64,000 nucleotides of DNA, taken from Patagioenas fasciata. Its lineage: Eukaryota; Chordata; Aves; Columbiformes; Columbidae. The stretch is taken from positions 28,670,367-28,734,366 of the forward strand of contig NC_092525.1 of the NCBI RefSeq assembly GCF_037038585.1. Reading direction: 5' to 3'. This document shows, piece after piece, positions 25,301 to 38,700 of the stretch. The number at the start of each line of letters is the position of its first letter. Within the stretch, counting starts at the first letter, position 1. The notes beneath the pieces were generated by a model. The model saw nothing but the letters and a program-made list of their open reading frames with translations. It was not told the origin of the DNA and did not search any database. The translations under genes were made by a program, and so were the position numbers.

Positions 25301-27657
25301 ACAGGGAATCCCAGACTATTGTCTCTGCAGACATGCTATATTAAAGCAAGGGGTGTCTTCCTTTGAAGGTACAACTGGAAGAGGCACTACAATACAAACT
25401 GCTAAAGAAGACAAGCCTTGCGAAGCAAGTCATTTAGACTCACAAGAGACATGATCATTTACCATGAATAAAGCAAGAGAAAAAACGATTATGTAGGCAC
25501 AAAATTTGACACTATTGCATTTTATACTGTAAATCTGACTCCTTAAAAGAGCAAGATGACTGCTTGCATCAATCTCATTTTTATGAGCAGAAACACCTGA
25601 GATGGATCTAGCTTTAATGCAGAAACAGAAGCAAATGGCTGACAATACTATTTTTAATAGAAGCATTCTATTCTCTAAGAAAGATTATGATTCATGTTGT
25701 GATTTGATATAAGAAACCAGTTTTGTTTGCATGATAAGACTAAATCCATTCCAGTAAATAAGTGGGTTAAAATAATTCCATTGCCTTTTAATACAGAAGT
25801 GTATGAGATTATTAGATTATTAATAGAAAGAATTAATTAATTTTAATATTGGGAGTATTTGAAGTGATTTGTTGTTTGTCCAGCTCGCTTCTAGGCATAG
25901 TATAATACATTGTTCCAGTTGTTCAAAGACAAAGGAAGTTATTTATAACAGGTTTGTGTCTGCAGAATCTACATGTCTGCTGCGGTTTCAGATTTTTTAG
26001 GCCAAGAAAAATTGCCCTGTTGAGGTGATAAAGCCTTGATTTATATTAAGGAAGTTTAGTAATTCAAGAGGAGCTGGCACTAAAACTAGAGAAACTGTAG
26101 CTAGTCACAAAAAAAAAAACAAAAAAAAAAAACCCAAAGAAATATTGAAGAAAAAAGTATTTGTAGCTTTTAAATCAACTTTGAAAACCCTACAGAAATG
26201 CTCTGCATTCTATGTGAGAGCAAGTGAATCATGCACACTATGAAGTATTATATTAAATACTAATGATGTAGCAGTTACGCAAAATTACTATTGAATCACC
26301 AGTTGGTTCAGAAACAATTAAGAAAGTAGAATCGTATCTGTTGAAAAGGTTGGCTACATAAAGCAAGTATCTCCTCCACTCTTTGAAAGGTGCCAACAGG
26401 GTATTTGTCTTACAGCAGTACTGACACTAGAGACTTATTAACACTTTGTGTTAGCAACTTTTTTGCATCTCACTAAAGAAGTCAAAGAAAGATTGTCCAA
26501 AAAGGTTCATTTCTTGCTCGGTATCTCTCATCTAGCTCTTCTCTCCCCCCGGGCCACCATGTCTGTCTCTTCTGGAAATTTATTTTAGTTGTATAAATTT
26601 ATTTTCCCTCCCATATTTTCCTACAGTATTTGCTTCTCCTTTATATAATACACAATGTGTATTTAAAAATGAACTCTTCTCACAGAAATTTCTCTTTCAG
26701 ATTCTTCAAATCCATGTACTAATGTAATATGTTTATTTTAAATTCAAGTGACCCTTTGAAGATAGCCTGTCTTTTGATATTTGACTAGGATGAGTCAAAA
26801 TAGCATGAGAGGTAATAACATACTATTCTTAAAACTTACATACTTTCTAATAAATAAAAAATATTTCCTCTTCAAATATCACTGTAGTACATCTTCTATG
26901 TACCTCATCCTCACTCATTTATTTGACCAAAATAAATCTTGGAGAACAGTGTGGGTGAAACTAGAAGTTAAAACTAATTAGTCTTTGATGTGAAAAAGAA
27001 CATTTCAGTAATAAATTTATTGTGCCTAGCCTGGCACAGTCTGCCCATGATTCAGAAAATGAAGTCTGTAGCATACAACAGGACTGACAGAATAATTAAG
27101 TAGATTTTTACCATCTGTCACTTATTACCTGTCTTCACATTTTGTTCCTGTCAGCTGTCTCACACTGTCAGCTGGGGTAGCTTGGGAATGACACAGATCA
27201 AGGGGTTTCCCGCTCCCCTCTGTAAAGTATCAACCATTCAGTGTTCTCACATTCAGACTTAATACATAGCTAGTAAGTGTCTCCCAGCTGCACCTGTAAA
27301 TAATAATTGAAAGCAGAACAGATCTGTATCATATTTTTTCTTCATGAAGCAAAGCTTTCACCTAAAGCTTTCAACGAAAGACCTTAAGCATTTCTTTTAA
27401 AGGAGGCATTCAAAATGAAATGGATGCAAAGAAGTATTAGAGAAAATTACGGCTCTTTTTACAAGGAGTGACTAAAAATACAACCTGATTCAGTCTACCA
27501 AAGACTTTGGGAAGTCACTTCATAAAATCTTGTGGCTTTATTTCCACATTATCCTGATACCTATGCATTCAAACATTCAGCTTGCTTTTTGAAGCTGGCT
27601 GTACTTTAAGTAAAGGACTTAATTGTACTAGAGCTAGATAATACTGCATGAACTTGT
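22333..27657. other. intergenic, no gene seen
   Basis: AT-rich sequence with an A17 run (23660-23676), an imperfect A-rich run at about 26109-26135 and a T-rich run at 24836-24847. Open frames are short, scattered and on both strands. No recognisable CR1, LTR or RNA gene. Confidence 0.5.
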
Positions 27658-27687
27658 AAAAAAAAAAAAAAAAAAAAAGAGAGAGAA
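27658..27687 (+). repeat. poly(A) run followed by (GA)n
   Basis: 21 A followed by about nine bases of GA repeat. Composite microsatellite; no retroelement body is identified upstream. Confidence 0.9.
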
Positions 27688-30600
27688 CAGAAAAAAAGGC
27701 ACTTTATAAATTATTTTAACTATAGAAACCTAAATGCCAACACTTCACACCTCACACTACTAATTACATGACTATACCAGCTGGAGGAAACAATTCTCTT
27801 CAAAAATGGAAGGGCAGCAAGAGTGCTATTCTGTAGTTGTCTCAGATTTGACACAACTGTGACAATTAAATCCTTTCATAGCACAGGCAGCGAGAGGAGA
27901 TGGAGTTTTTGGTCCCTCATGTTTCCATACACCAGTTTCTCTCATGTGACAGCAGCTCAAAATGCAGTCTCTGAAAACCACACTGCATCTCATTTGTTTC
28001 TTTGAACAAGGGACAAGTTGCCATGTGGAGTCTGTGGATAGCTGTCATACTCTTCCTCCCACATTACACTCCTGTGGGATAGACCTATATCAAGAGAGAT
28101 AAAAGGGGGGATAAATGGCAAATGGTTTTATTGAGTGATTAAGAACCCACGGCAGCATGGGAGAGTATCTAAGCCCTTCTGCTAGCACTGTCATCTGCTC
28201 CCATGTCCTCAGCTAGAATGAAAAATATAGGGAATCAGGAGTGACCTATCTTTACATTACATATATTTAATTTGGTATAGATTAACCTTGCTTAATTCTC
28301 ATTTCACAGATAGAAATTAGCATTTTAAAGAAAACAAAAAAGAAGTTAAAATATCTATGAAACTTAAAATTTTCTTGAGGTTTTACAAATTGCTTAACCT
28401 CTCAAGTTCAGGAATACCTTCCTAACATTTTAATGTTTTTCTTGGTTAATCTATGTTTCGTAGCATCCATTTTCTGTTTCATGACAGTGTAAAGAAAATG
28501 CAGGAAGCACTACATAATGATATGATCCTGGCACTGTAATTTTGGTCTTGTGCATCTCAGTGATCACATTCCTTTGATATGCCACAGTAAGTTTTAAAAT
28601 GCTGCATTTAATGGTAAATCTGGTAGGCCACAATTGTAGAGCTTGGTAATGCTCATTTTGGCTTTGTAAAGTGAGATTTCAAAGTGGTATAAGATCAACT
28701 TGCCGTACTTGGCACCATCACATTTAAGTTAAACTTGTATCCTACATGAATGGATAGTCCAATAAAACCATCCCTCTGGAATAGCAGGGTACTGTATATA
28801 AACTAGAAGAATTATTGGTTGTAAAGCAGTCTGGACTGAACAAATTCAGCTGGCTTAAACTCAGAGAGCTGTTTGTTTTGCTTCATAACAGAGCTTTTGT
28901 TTCAGTAGCTGGAGACCCTATGTTTAGCCCAACAACAAACTCTTAAATGAATCAACTATTTGTAGACTTGACACTGTGTTTACCAAGACTTCCAGATATG
29001 TATTCTTTGGTCCACATACCTTATACAGTATGGTGTGGCTGTCTGTGTCCTACTCTACACTAAAAATCTAAAATAAACCAAAGCCTTCTCTTTAAAATAT
29101 CTAAAAAAGCAATTGTGCCATAAAAAACACAATTCTAGTCAACAAGAAAGCAGATCTACTATCATACTAGTTCTCACAAAATGGCTGGTCTACCCAATTC
29201 TAAAGCAATTACTGCTGTGTTTTCCTTCTTTCTTGTTGGTAAATGGGTCATACTCTCTAAAATATGGAATTAAGAATTGGTCATAGTTACCAACATTTTC
29301 CTTCTCCCATTGCCATTTTAATCTTCTTTCATGGCCTAAACTACTTTATACAATCCAAGCTCCACATTTCAGGTCATTACTATTATTTTAGGTCAATTTC
29401 TAACTTATATATAAATACCCACCCTGGGCATAAATAGAACTAGTTGAATGTGAAAGTACAAGCCAGTGTGAGGAAATGTTATAGAAACAGTCCTTACTAC
29501 ATTCAAATTTCAGCCAGTGTACTCCACAAAAATAACATTTGTGAAATCATTACGATGCTTGAAGCCTTCAGCTAATTCAGTCTTACAGCCTGACAACTGT
29601 AACTGGAGTTTAAAAATATGGTTAGATAGTTTCCTGTCTGACAGCAAATAAAAGAAATTTCATTTGTACTGACAGACACAATCATAACTTGTATTTTATA
29701 CAGTCCCAAGGGAGATATGTGCTCCGCTTTCTAAAGAATTACAGTGTGAGTCAGTCTTCAGGTGAACAGAGAGCAGCCAATAAGTCACAACATGGTGGCT
29801 GAAGTATTTTTCAGCCCTGAGAAGGAAATCCAGTGAAGATTTAGAAAAGGGAGTAAATAATCTGACCAGTTTGTTAGGCAGGTTTTCCAACAATCCACTA
29901 TCTTGATTTTAGCTATTGCTAAACTAGGTTATTTGGCATTTTACTAAAATAAAAGTTTAGAACCCCCACTTTATTGCTTTGAATGAAAGCCTGGTGAGAT
30001 CCACTACCCAGTCTTACTTGCTTTCACCACTACTGAAAAGGTGAGAACCTACTATTTTATTCCTTATCATACTGCTGTAGACACCTATAGGGAATTACTG
30101 ATCAAATGCAGACTACTATCCCAGCCGAGAAAATATTCACAATGTCAGCCTATGGCTGTATGGTTTGCTATGGTTTCACTTCATCTTTAAATTTCGAATG
30201 TCTTCTCAGCTTTCCCCACCCCTTTCGTTCCCACAAACATGACAGCAAAAAGTTAAAGTTCTAAAATACTTGGAAAGTGCCTCTGAACTAGGTATTTTAT
30301 ACATTTTCAAGTATAGTTAAAACAGGGTACTACTGCTACAAGCATTTACTTACCTCTCTTCTGGTATTATGACATTACAGAGATAAACAGTGTTGTGATA
30401 ATGATTCCTTTACTGCTTGTTCATTGAACACAGACTACCAGCTAATATCATCAAACTGTACATTTGTTACTGTGAAATGATTTTCCTAATGTTTCAAATT
30501 ATTTAACAATTTCATATTTTATGGGATTATTAAAACCACTATCTTAGTTATTTTCAGACATGAAATTGAACCTTTTCTTTGCAGAATAATGATAATTTTT

Positions 30601-33600
30601 TAAAAAATACAGGTTCTATACTGTGAATAGTTCACAGAGAATGTCAACTTTCTATACCACCTAAGTAATAGGAATAAACTAGTGATTAAGAACTACATCT
30701 AAGTCAATTTTTACAGGGTCACTTGGGAAAACAATTCCAATTAAATTTCAGAACCACATTGCAAACAACACATCAAAAGGCTGAGTAGATAACTTTCTTC
30801 AGAATTAGCCTCCATAATTAAGTGTAATTTAACTCACTTTCCTTCTAAAACATGGAGTTATGCACACAGTTCAATTCTTCATGAGGCCATTTTCTAGGAA
30901 TAGGTTTTTCAATTAATTTTTAACTTGTATCTTTAGTAAATCTGAACACATTTTTTGTCTGTCATTTTAGAAATACATTTAAACAGTGCTCATTTAACAT
31001 GCAACTCAATGTTAGTAGCTGAGGAATACTAGAAAAGGGGGAAATCGATACTAGTAAATCTAAATGGATATTTTACATTGAAAGCCTTTTGGCATAGAAA
31101 TAGCAGCTTTGCCTAAATATTATTTATTCAGGTATCTTGGATTTTTTTTTGTTTCCTTCTCCCTTCCTTCACCACAAACCATTTTTCAAGTGAGAAATAG
31201 GAAAAACAACACAATCAAAAATAGAAGAGAGCCCAGGAACAACTTTAGCTTTCTCACAATCTTTTCTTTCTTCATAATTCCAGAAAAATAGTGATAAATT
31301 TGATTTTTTTTTTCCTCTCCTTGTGAAAAAGTAGAACTAAAGTGCTAGAAAATCATGAAGAGTTTGCCTGCCTCTTACCACTACCCTGACCAATGTAAAA
31401 TGTCAGTGATTTATAGGAACTACAAAACCAGTAAGTTTTAAGAAAATTAAACCAAAAATATGGAACATCAACATAGAGAATTCACTTACCTCTTAAGACT
31501 GCTGTTGAATAATACAATACTGAAGCAGTAAACAAGGATCCATTTTTGCACCTGTCAAAGAACAGTAGGCAAAAGATCCCTAGTAACATATTGGCAAGGA
31601 ACACAACATTGCACAATCTGGTTATAACAATCCATCCTGATCAGGATATACGGAAAAAAGAAAAAAAAAAAAATCCATTTTTCTGATACATTGATTTATT
31701 GATTTTTCTTAGATTTACAATGAGAAAATGAATAGCACAACCTCAGTTAATGAGCACCAAATCATGCGCTTCTGATATCACTTATTGATGATTTATGTAG
31801 ACCTAAGTGTATTTAGTCAACCACATAAAACTGGTATGAGGATAACATTATGCTCTGTATGGTCTGAACTAGAATTCTCTTACAGAGATATTTGTGTTTG
31901 AGAACTCAAGCTTGTAATTAGCCATCTTCTTTACCATCTATCTCTGAATACGTATTATACAGTAGATATCTAGATACACAGGGTGGAAATTAAGACTGCA
32001 TGATTCACCACAGCATGACTTACAGCCAAATGATGCAAGTTATGGCCCAAGAATGATGGATGAAAACTTAAACCACACAGATATATATTCTTTGCATTTT
32101 TAGGTATGTTCCTCAACTTAAAAATTTGAGTTATATTTTAAATTTCCTGTGACTGCAAAACAGACTGCCTTAGGCTGGACAGTCTCATTTTGCAGACTTC
32201 GGAAGAAGAGAGCTAGCATAACCGAGAAGTTGTATTAATATTTAATAGTTGCTTTTAAAAGCAACCAAATCCATTTTATTTTACATAGGAATGTTGGGAT
32301 TTAAGTTCTGGCATCTCAGGCCTCATTAACTCAGTGTAATTTCACCTTTTTAAAGATATCAGTCTCCTAGTTCTACCTCTCACTGTTTGTTTCTTGCTCT
32401 AACAGCCCGTCTCAAAGCAGTTCAACACTGGTCAAAAAGGGACTATTGACCATTTGGGCTTCAAGTTAGCATAACTGTGAGATGGAACTCCATAGCTAGC
32501 ACAGGGCAGGCAGGAAAGGTACATTTTTGTGGAAGCGTATTTAAAGAAAGAAGAAGTCAGCTAGCTGAGACTGCTCAAAGGTTTGGAATGTTACAGGCAC
32601 GTTGTGGGATGCTGGCTGAAGAGGCAAATGCAGGTAAAATCAATGACACGTGATAAATGAAATTCTCACGACTCCATAATTTACCATAGAGACACCAACA
32701 GCCACACACTAACAAGCAGGCAAAGTGGTTCCAGCTTAGCTTCACCACAAGAATCACCATATTTGCCTTAGAGAAGCCTGCTTTTATAACCCTGTGTGAC
32801 AGGGCAGTGAGCAAGCCAGGACTTTAAGGCAGAACTGTCTGCACCTTTTCCTTAGAATTAGCACTTCAAAAGCAGTTAAAGGTTTTAAATTCCTAGCTAG
32901 TTTTTAGTAAAAACCAAACTGGAACAAGGTAGCTTTTCAAATAGATGAAATGCAAGTCTGTTGAGAGAGACAGGTTTAAATACAACATTTTATAAACAAT
33001 CTCCTCCCTACCATCAGTGCCTGTACATCCAAATCCTGCTCCCAGCAGGATTTCAGCAGATTTCAGTTCTTGGATTACAACAAAATCAGCGTTCCTTTTT
33101 AAAGCATAAGAAGACTTTCTTTTTCTTTCACTTGTAGTTATATGGCTGCTCCCTGCCTCTATGAGAATTTCCCAGGTCCTCTGCAAACTCTCCAGCTGCT
33201 TGCACTGAGCTGCAGAAGCATTGCCAGCTGAGCATGGCCAATAACACTCAGAAACTAATTTCAGGGAAGCCCCACCATCCCCTCCCTTTGGCAATTTCAC
33301 CTGAACTGAATAAATCCCTCATCAAGTATATTCTCACCTTTTTATAAAATGTAGCACACAATAATCTGTGAGCAAGTGGCAGAATGTACCTTCCATCACA
33401 CTGAAGATGAAAGGCAGTGCTCTACTGTTAATAGTTAACTTTAAAATTGTGACTTCTGAATTTAGCTTGTTTACTTTCACAGTGCATCTGGGTGTTCTGT
33501 ACCACTCAGCCCTCCCTAGTTGTGCTTCCTGGCAGAACCACAACAGTGGAGAATCCTCAGAAGTTCTTGTGTGTGGAGCTCTGCAAGGCTTTTCTTTGAC

Positions 33601-35614
33601 ATGTGCTTAACCAAGCAGAGCTCAGTGATCTCTGTTCTTTTCACTTAAGGTGAGACATTTTCATTTCATGCTCAAATACTTGCTGGATGGATATAGGAAA
33701 ATGTTTTTCTTACAGGCAGCAATGCTTTAATAGAGAAAGAGCAGCAGGGCAAAGTTTATTTTGTTCTTAACTCCCTGAGCATTGGATTGGCATAGACCTA
33801 TGGAAGGTTGGCATAGGCTTTAATTCTTACTAACTCTTAACACCTAACTTTTCTCCAAATAAACCATTGGAAACGTTGGATCTGCATTATCTACCAAATT
33901 ATGACCCTCAGAATACACAGCCTAAATATTATTAAATACAGCAACAAGTTTTTCAGAAATAAGAATGAATGTATTTTTTAAAGTGAGAGACCTAACAAGT
34001 GAGAGGGGAAGCAAAGCACTGAACATCTATTTTTCAGGGGAAATTTTCAGGAAAAAAAAAAATCTGCAATTTTATCCTGCTGTCTTCATCACAGAAAGAA
34101 GTCACTGTTTTACAGGCCAGACCATTCTGCCTTTGGGGAGGGGAAGTCAGGAACAGGGAAACTCCCTGTTGAAGGGACAGCAGCAGCATTCCCATGCCTG
34201 TAGCCAATTCCTGTGGCTCCCACAGCTGGAAATTAAACAGAAAAAGTGGGTAATGCAAACTTGTGGTCAGGTTTCAAAGTTAGTAGACTGTACTAGCTTG
34301 ACATGTTTGAAATCAAACTGCATTCTTTCATTCCATTTTTATTGTTTGATCAATGTAGGTGTTTCAAATTTTGAGACTATCTGCTGTGACAGTATACATC
34401 GCCCTCTCAACCACCACCATTTTTAAAACATTGTTTGTGTTCCTCTTTCTCAGTGCAGTATTAGATTAAATTTCACAATGTGACTAACAGTGTAAGGGCA
34501 ACTAACATTAAATAAATTAGCAGCTTCGTTCTGTAGGGTGATTTAATGGGTCTTTCTAAATTTTATTTTCTCAAGACCAGGAAGTCCAGTGAGTTACAGA
34601 AACATATCATAAAGCTGTTTTGTATCTTTTCTATTACTTTTAACAATAAAGAAACAGCTCCAGAGTTTTCATGGCAATTAAAGACAAATTCAATGCAGAC
34701 AACAATGTGTAAATTCCTTACAGGCTAAGGTAAGCCATCGGGGAAATGACGCCTTGGAGACAAAGTCGTTCTGAAAAATCAGCCCTGACAGAGATGAGCA
34801 AAGTGACAAACCCAGAGGCAACTCTGAAGTCAGCAGCTCTACTGTTTGTGAAGTCTGCCAAGAAGTATAACGTGCCCAGGTATTTCCAGCTGCCTGTTCG
34901 TTATTCTCATTCCTGTCAAAATGCATCTTTCTTGCAACACTGTCATTCAGAAAACATTCACTTTAGGCTCCAAAGGCAAACAGGCCAAACTCAGAGCTCT
35001 AATAATCTGACGTGAGTCCACTGAAGTCAATAGTTACCCGTGCTTATATTCATGAAGAAATTTGTCTCAATATCTTAAAATGTGGAAAATTCTGACCCTA
35101 TTCAATTAGGTGCAATTTACCATGGGTTCGTAGGAATTTAAGGGATTATTTCAAAAGTTAAAACTGCAAGACTGGAGTTTATCTTAGATACTATCAGAGA
35201 GTGTTCTTCTGGGTTTTAGCATCAATATTTCATTAGCATTAGCAGCCCACGCATCATTGAATTATGGAGACTGAATTTCCATTTCAATTTAGTGATTCTT
35301 CTCTCCCAAAGCAGAGTGCTGCAAATAAGCCTTTCTCACTCCTCTTTTCCTATAGGTCTTTCCAGATTTTTCTATACCATAATCATTTTGGGTCCAACAG
35401 AAAAGTACATACAGTGAACTAATGCTTTTTTTTCCATCGACTTCAACTCTCTTCCAACTCAAAATAATAGTATTATCAGTCTGGTTTACCTGTGTCTTAG
35501 CCACCATACAGATGCCCAAGAAATATATATTGATACTATTTTTCATATATAAAAAACCACCACTTACATACAATGATTTTAGAAATGTTGAGCTACCTTG
35601 CAGCGGTTGGAACT
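27688..35614. other. intergenic, no gene seen
   Basis: Mostly AT-rich single-copy-looking DNA. The two longest frames, 32893-33300 (-, 135 codons) and 33965-34426 (+, 153 codons), show no domain, no splice-site logic and composition typical of chance. At 35000-35050 a 'gtccactgaagtcaatagttac' stretch resembles the ancient amniote repeat words noted at about 49.2 kb. Nothing else is identifiable. Confidence 0.45.
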
Positions 35615-35686
35615 GTATGTGTGTGTATATATATGTATATATATATATATATACATATATATACACACACACACACACACATACAT
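35615..35686. repeat. (TG)n(TA)n(CA)n palindromic microsatellite
   Basis: TG repeats pass into TA repeats and then CA repeats. The left arm (about 35615-35646) is nearly the exact reverse complement of the right arm (about 35647-35686) apart from extra CA units, so the tract can fold as one long hairpin. The 138-codon minus frame and 109-codon plus frame through it come from the repeat and are not genes. Confidence 0.95.
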
Positions 35687-35703
35687 GTACCCCAATGGGG
35701 TAC
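35687..35703. repeat. short perfect inverted repeat
   Basis: GTACCCC and GGGGTAC with an AAT loop, directly abutting the TG/TA/CA palindrome. It may be part of the same structure or coincidental. Confidence 0.6.
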
Positions 35704-38700
35704 ACAGATATACTTGAATACTTAAAAATTAAGCACCTGCCAAAATACTAGAAGCATCAGAGTCATAGCTGGCTTGCAGATGTGGGAATAAATAAATAAT
35801 AGAAACAGTATTGTGGTTAAGATAGGTTGGATGTTCTTATCTAGGGGAGAGTAAAAGACAAGATTGCTGTATATCATCTGGAATTAATTTTGAGCTTTTT
35901 ACAGGCCTAAAAATAAAAACAGATGTATAAAATCCCATTGGCATAAAAAAGCCCAATTTAGAAAAAGCTGTTGTCTACAAATGTGATGATCCTTAAGGTT
36001 TATGTTTAGGAGGACTGAAAGATTCCAAGTAATATGAGAATGACAGCAAGGTAATGAAATAATCAATATCTGGCATCAAATCTCTATTTTTTTCCTCTTC
36101 ATTTCTCAGTCTCACTCTGATATCTGACTGTAATTTGGTAGACTAAACCTAATAATAATTTTTTTTAAAATTACTGCAGTCATCATCTGGAATCAGTCTA
36201 GATACAATAAATTAATCCTTAGCATAAAACAAAGTAAACATTGCCTCCTACACTTCAGAATCTGCAAACATACACTGTAGGTGCTATAAGCATATCCGAA
36301 TCTTCATTTGTCCAAACACTGAGAATCTACACTGATACTGCACCTGGCATAGAGACGTGATCTCTGGTTTTGATTTCTGAAAATAGTTCAATAGGCACAT
36401 TTCAATCTTCATTGTTTTGCCTACTGCATGTCAAAAATCTTGCAACTTGTTTCACAGTCATTTGACAGTACTACATGATGGAAGGTTCAGATTTTATTCT
36501 GATCAATGTTTTGCTTTAGCAATCTAATCTCAAGGCATTATGTATAATTTTTTTTTTTCATTCTACCTATGGAACTTTCAACATGTAAATAAGGACAATA
36601 TTTGCATTCTCATAAACCATACAAAAATTACCAGAACAAATTTAATACTGAAATAATTGAATTCTGGACTCACTAGCATCTACTGAAGATTTTTATCCAG
36701 TATAAAATATACTTTTTACTATGATAAAGTACTAGACTACTGATTATTAAGTTAACATTGAGTATCAGGATCACATAACTCATAATACAGTAGTAGAAGA
36801 AGCGATGTAATGGAACTTGCCTTTTTTTAACTAAGAACCTGAATGTAAACTTTCATATTTCTGTCTTTTTATTGCCTATTTTATAGAATCTCATGAAATT
36901 AATATTAAAAAATTGTTAAATTTTAATCTAGAGTTTTACATTTTGTTTCTTAGAATATATTATATGTTTTTCCAGCTAACTGTTTTAATCTTCCTCAGTT
37001 ATCACTACACTAGTAGTCCTCATTACTTTTTGTTTCAGACCAGACTGTCTACAAATGAATTTAATTATTCTATAGTTTGGGCAATGTGCCTGGCAGACAG
37101 CAGGGCTTAGACACTGCTGCTTTGAAGATACATGTTGAAAGAAAAACTTGACTTTTTCCTCATAAAGTTAATAATTTTCACAGTATTGACTAAAAAATAA
37201 TCACTTTCTGGAAAAAAATATGGGCAGTTGAGATTACTACAGACTGTAGTAGAGTTATGAAGCATTGTGACCACCTGTTTCATGTTTTTGAGTGTTAAGG
37301 GGAGACAAATACCATTAAGAGTGAATGAAGTTGCAATCAAGGTATTGGTCATTAGTAGAACACACATTGTAGAGAAAAAAACGTGAATCACAATTTCAAG
37401 ATATCATAGAATACGATAAATTGCATGCGAAGATTTTCTGCTGATGCTGCATTTAGTTATTCTTTTGTGATTCCCACAGAGCCACTGCATTCTCCTCTTT
37501 TTGTCCTAATATCAGATGCAAATACTCACATTTTATTACATTAAACAATGACTAAAATAATATTTTGAAGAGACTTGCCTTTTCAACATCCATAGAGATG
37601 CACAAAAACATGTAAACACACTGCCTTTGAGAGAGGAATTATGTGCACAAATCCATGCCCATGGACAGGAAGCTCAAGGCAAGTTTAAGTGCAACCCTTG
37701 TTTCACTCTTCCCTGGCACATGAGCTCCTCGGAGCCTCCGGGGAGCTGCTGCTGCCACATGCAGCACACTGGCCCCCAGGGACTGGTCCCCAAGACTTCG
37801 GTAGGGCTTGGGTGCTGAAGCCTGCCTCACATTTCAGAATAGCATGGTCAGCCCTAAACAAGAGTTTTCAAACGTTAAACAATTAAAAGGCACCAAATGA
37901 AATTAAAAGCTTTCTCATATCTTAATTTTAAAGCTACTACACATCACCACTTTACTCAAATGAGTTGTTTTGTTTTGGTTTGGTTATATTTTGTTTTCCT
38001 GCAAGATAGAATTATGTCTAATGAAGAATTATTACCTGGCATGATAATGCATGTGATTCCATTTTCATCAGTTAGTACCATTAAAATGGCCCTTATTTTA
38101 CAAACTGAGGTGGATAATAGTTGAACAATATTTAGAATATTTGAACAAGTCTGCCAGCACTCTCATATTCCAAGGCTGGTGTCATTCGCAGCCCCTCTAA
38201 TTCCTTTCATCGGATGTGCTATTTTGGAGGAATATGAGTCAAGTATAATGGGACTTTAATATTTATTTAATTATAAATTACTAATACATTTTTTCTTTTA
38301 TTTGCATTTATTTATATGCACATTATGGTTTGGTCCTTCTCAAACTTGGGCAAGTGGAGGGCAGGCATGAGATGGGGCACTACCTTAGGCAGAAGGTCTC
38401 TCTGAAATACTACCTCTGTTTTCTTGGTGCTCTTTCTTAAAGAACAGGACAATCTCTTATTCTACCCCAAAGTACTTCAACGAGTGATTCAGTAACAAGC
38501 TATCTATGCATGAGAAGAGGAAGTATGCGATTGTCACGACTGGGCATAAGCTAATTTGCCGTTAGCTATTCACCTTCTTAGTTCTCTCCCTGTCTTAAAT
38601 TCCCCCAGTTAAAAGGAACTGTGAGGGTGGTAGCATCAGTGTTGCCAGAAGCTAACAAACATGCTACAAGTGTGTGACACATGCAGACCATTAGTCTGTG

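Noticed and set aside
32893-33300. 135-codon minus frame
   Set aside because: No domain, no splice logic, and no other sign of coding.
33965-34426. 153-codon + frame
   Set aside because: No domain, no similarity I recognise, mixed low-information composition; a frame of this length is compatible with chance in a 64-kb window.
35289-35751. 138-codon minus and 109-codon plus frames
   Set aside because: Held open by the TG/TA/CA microsatellite, giving alternating Val/Cys and Tyr/Ile runs.
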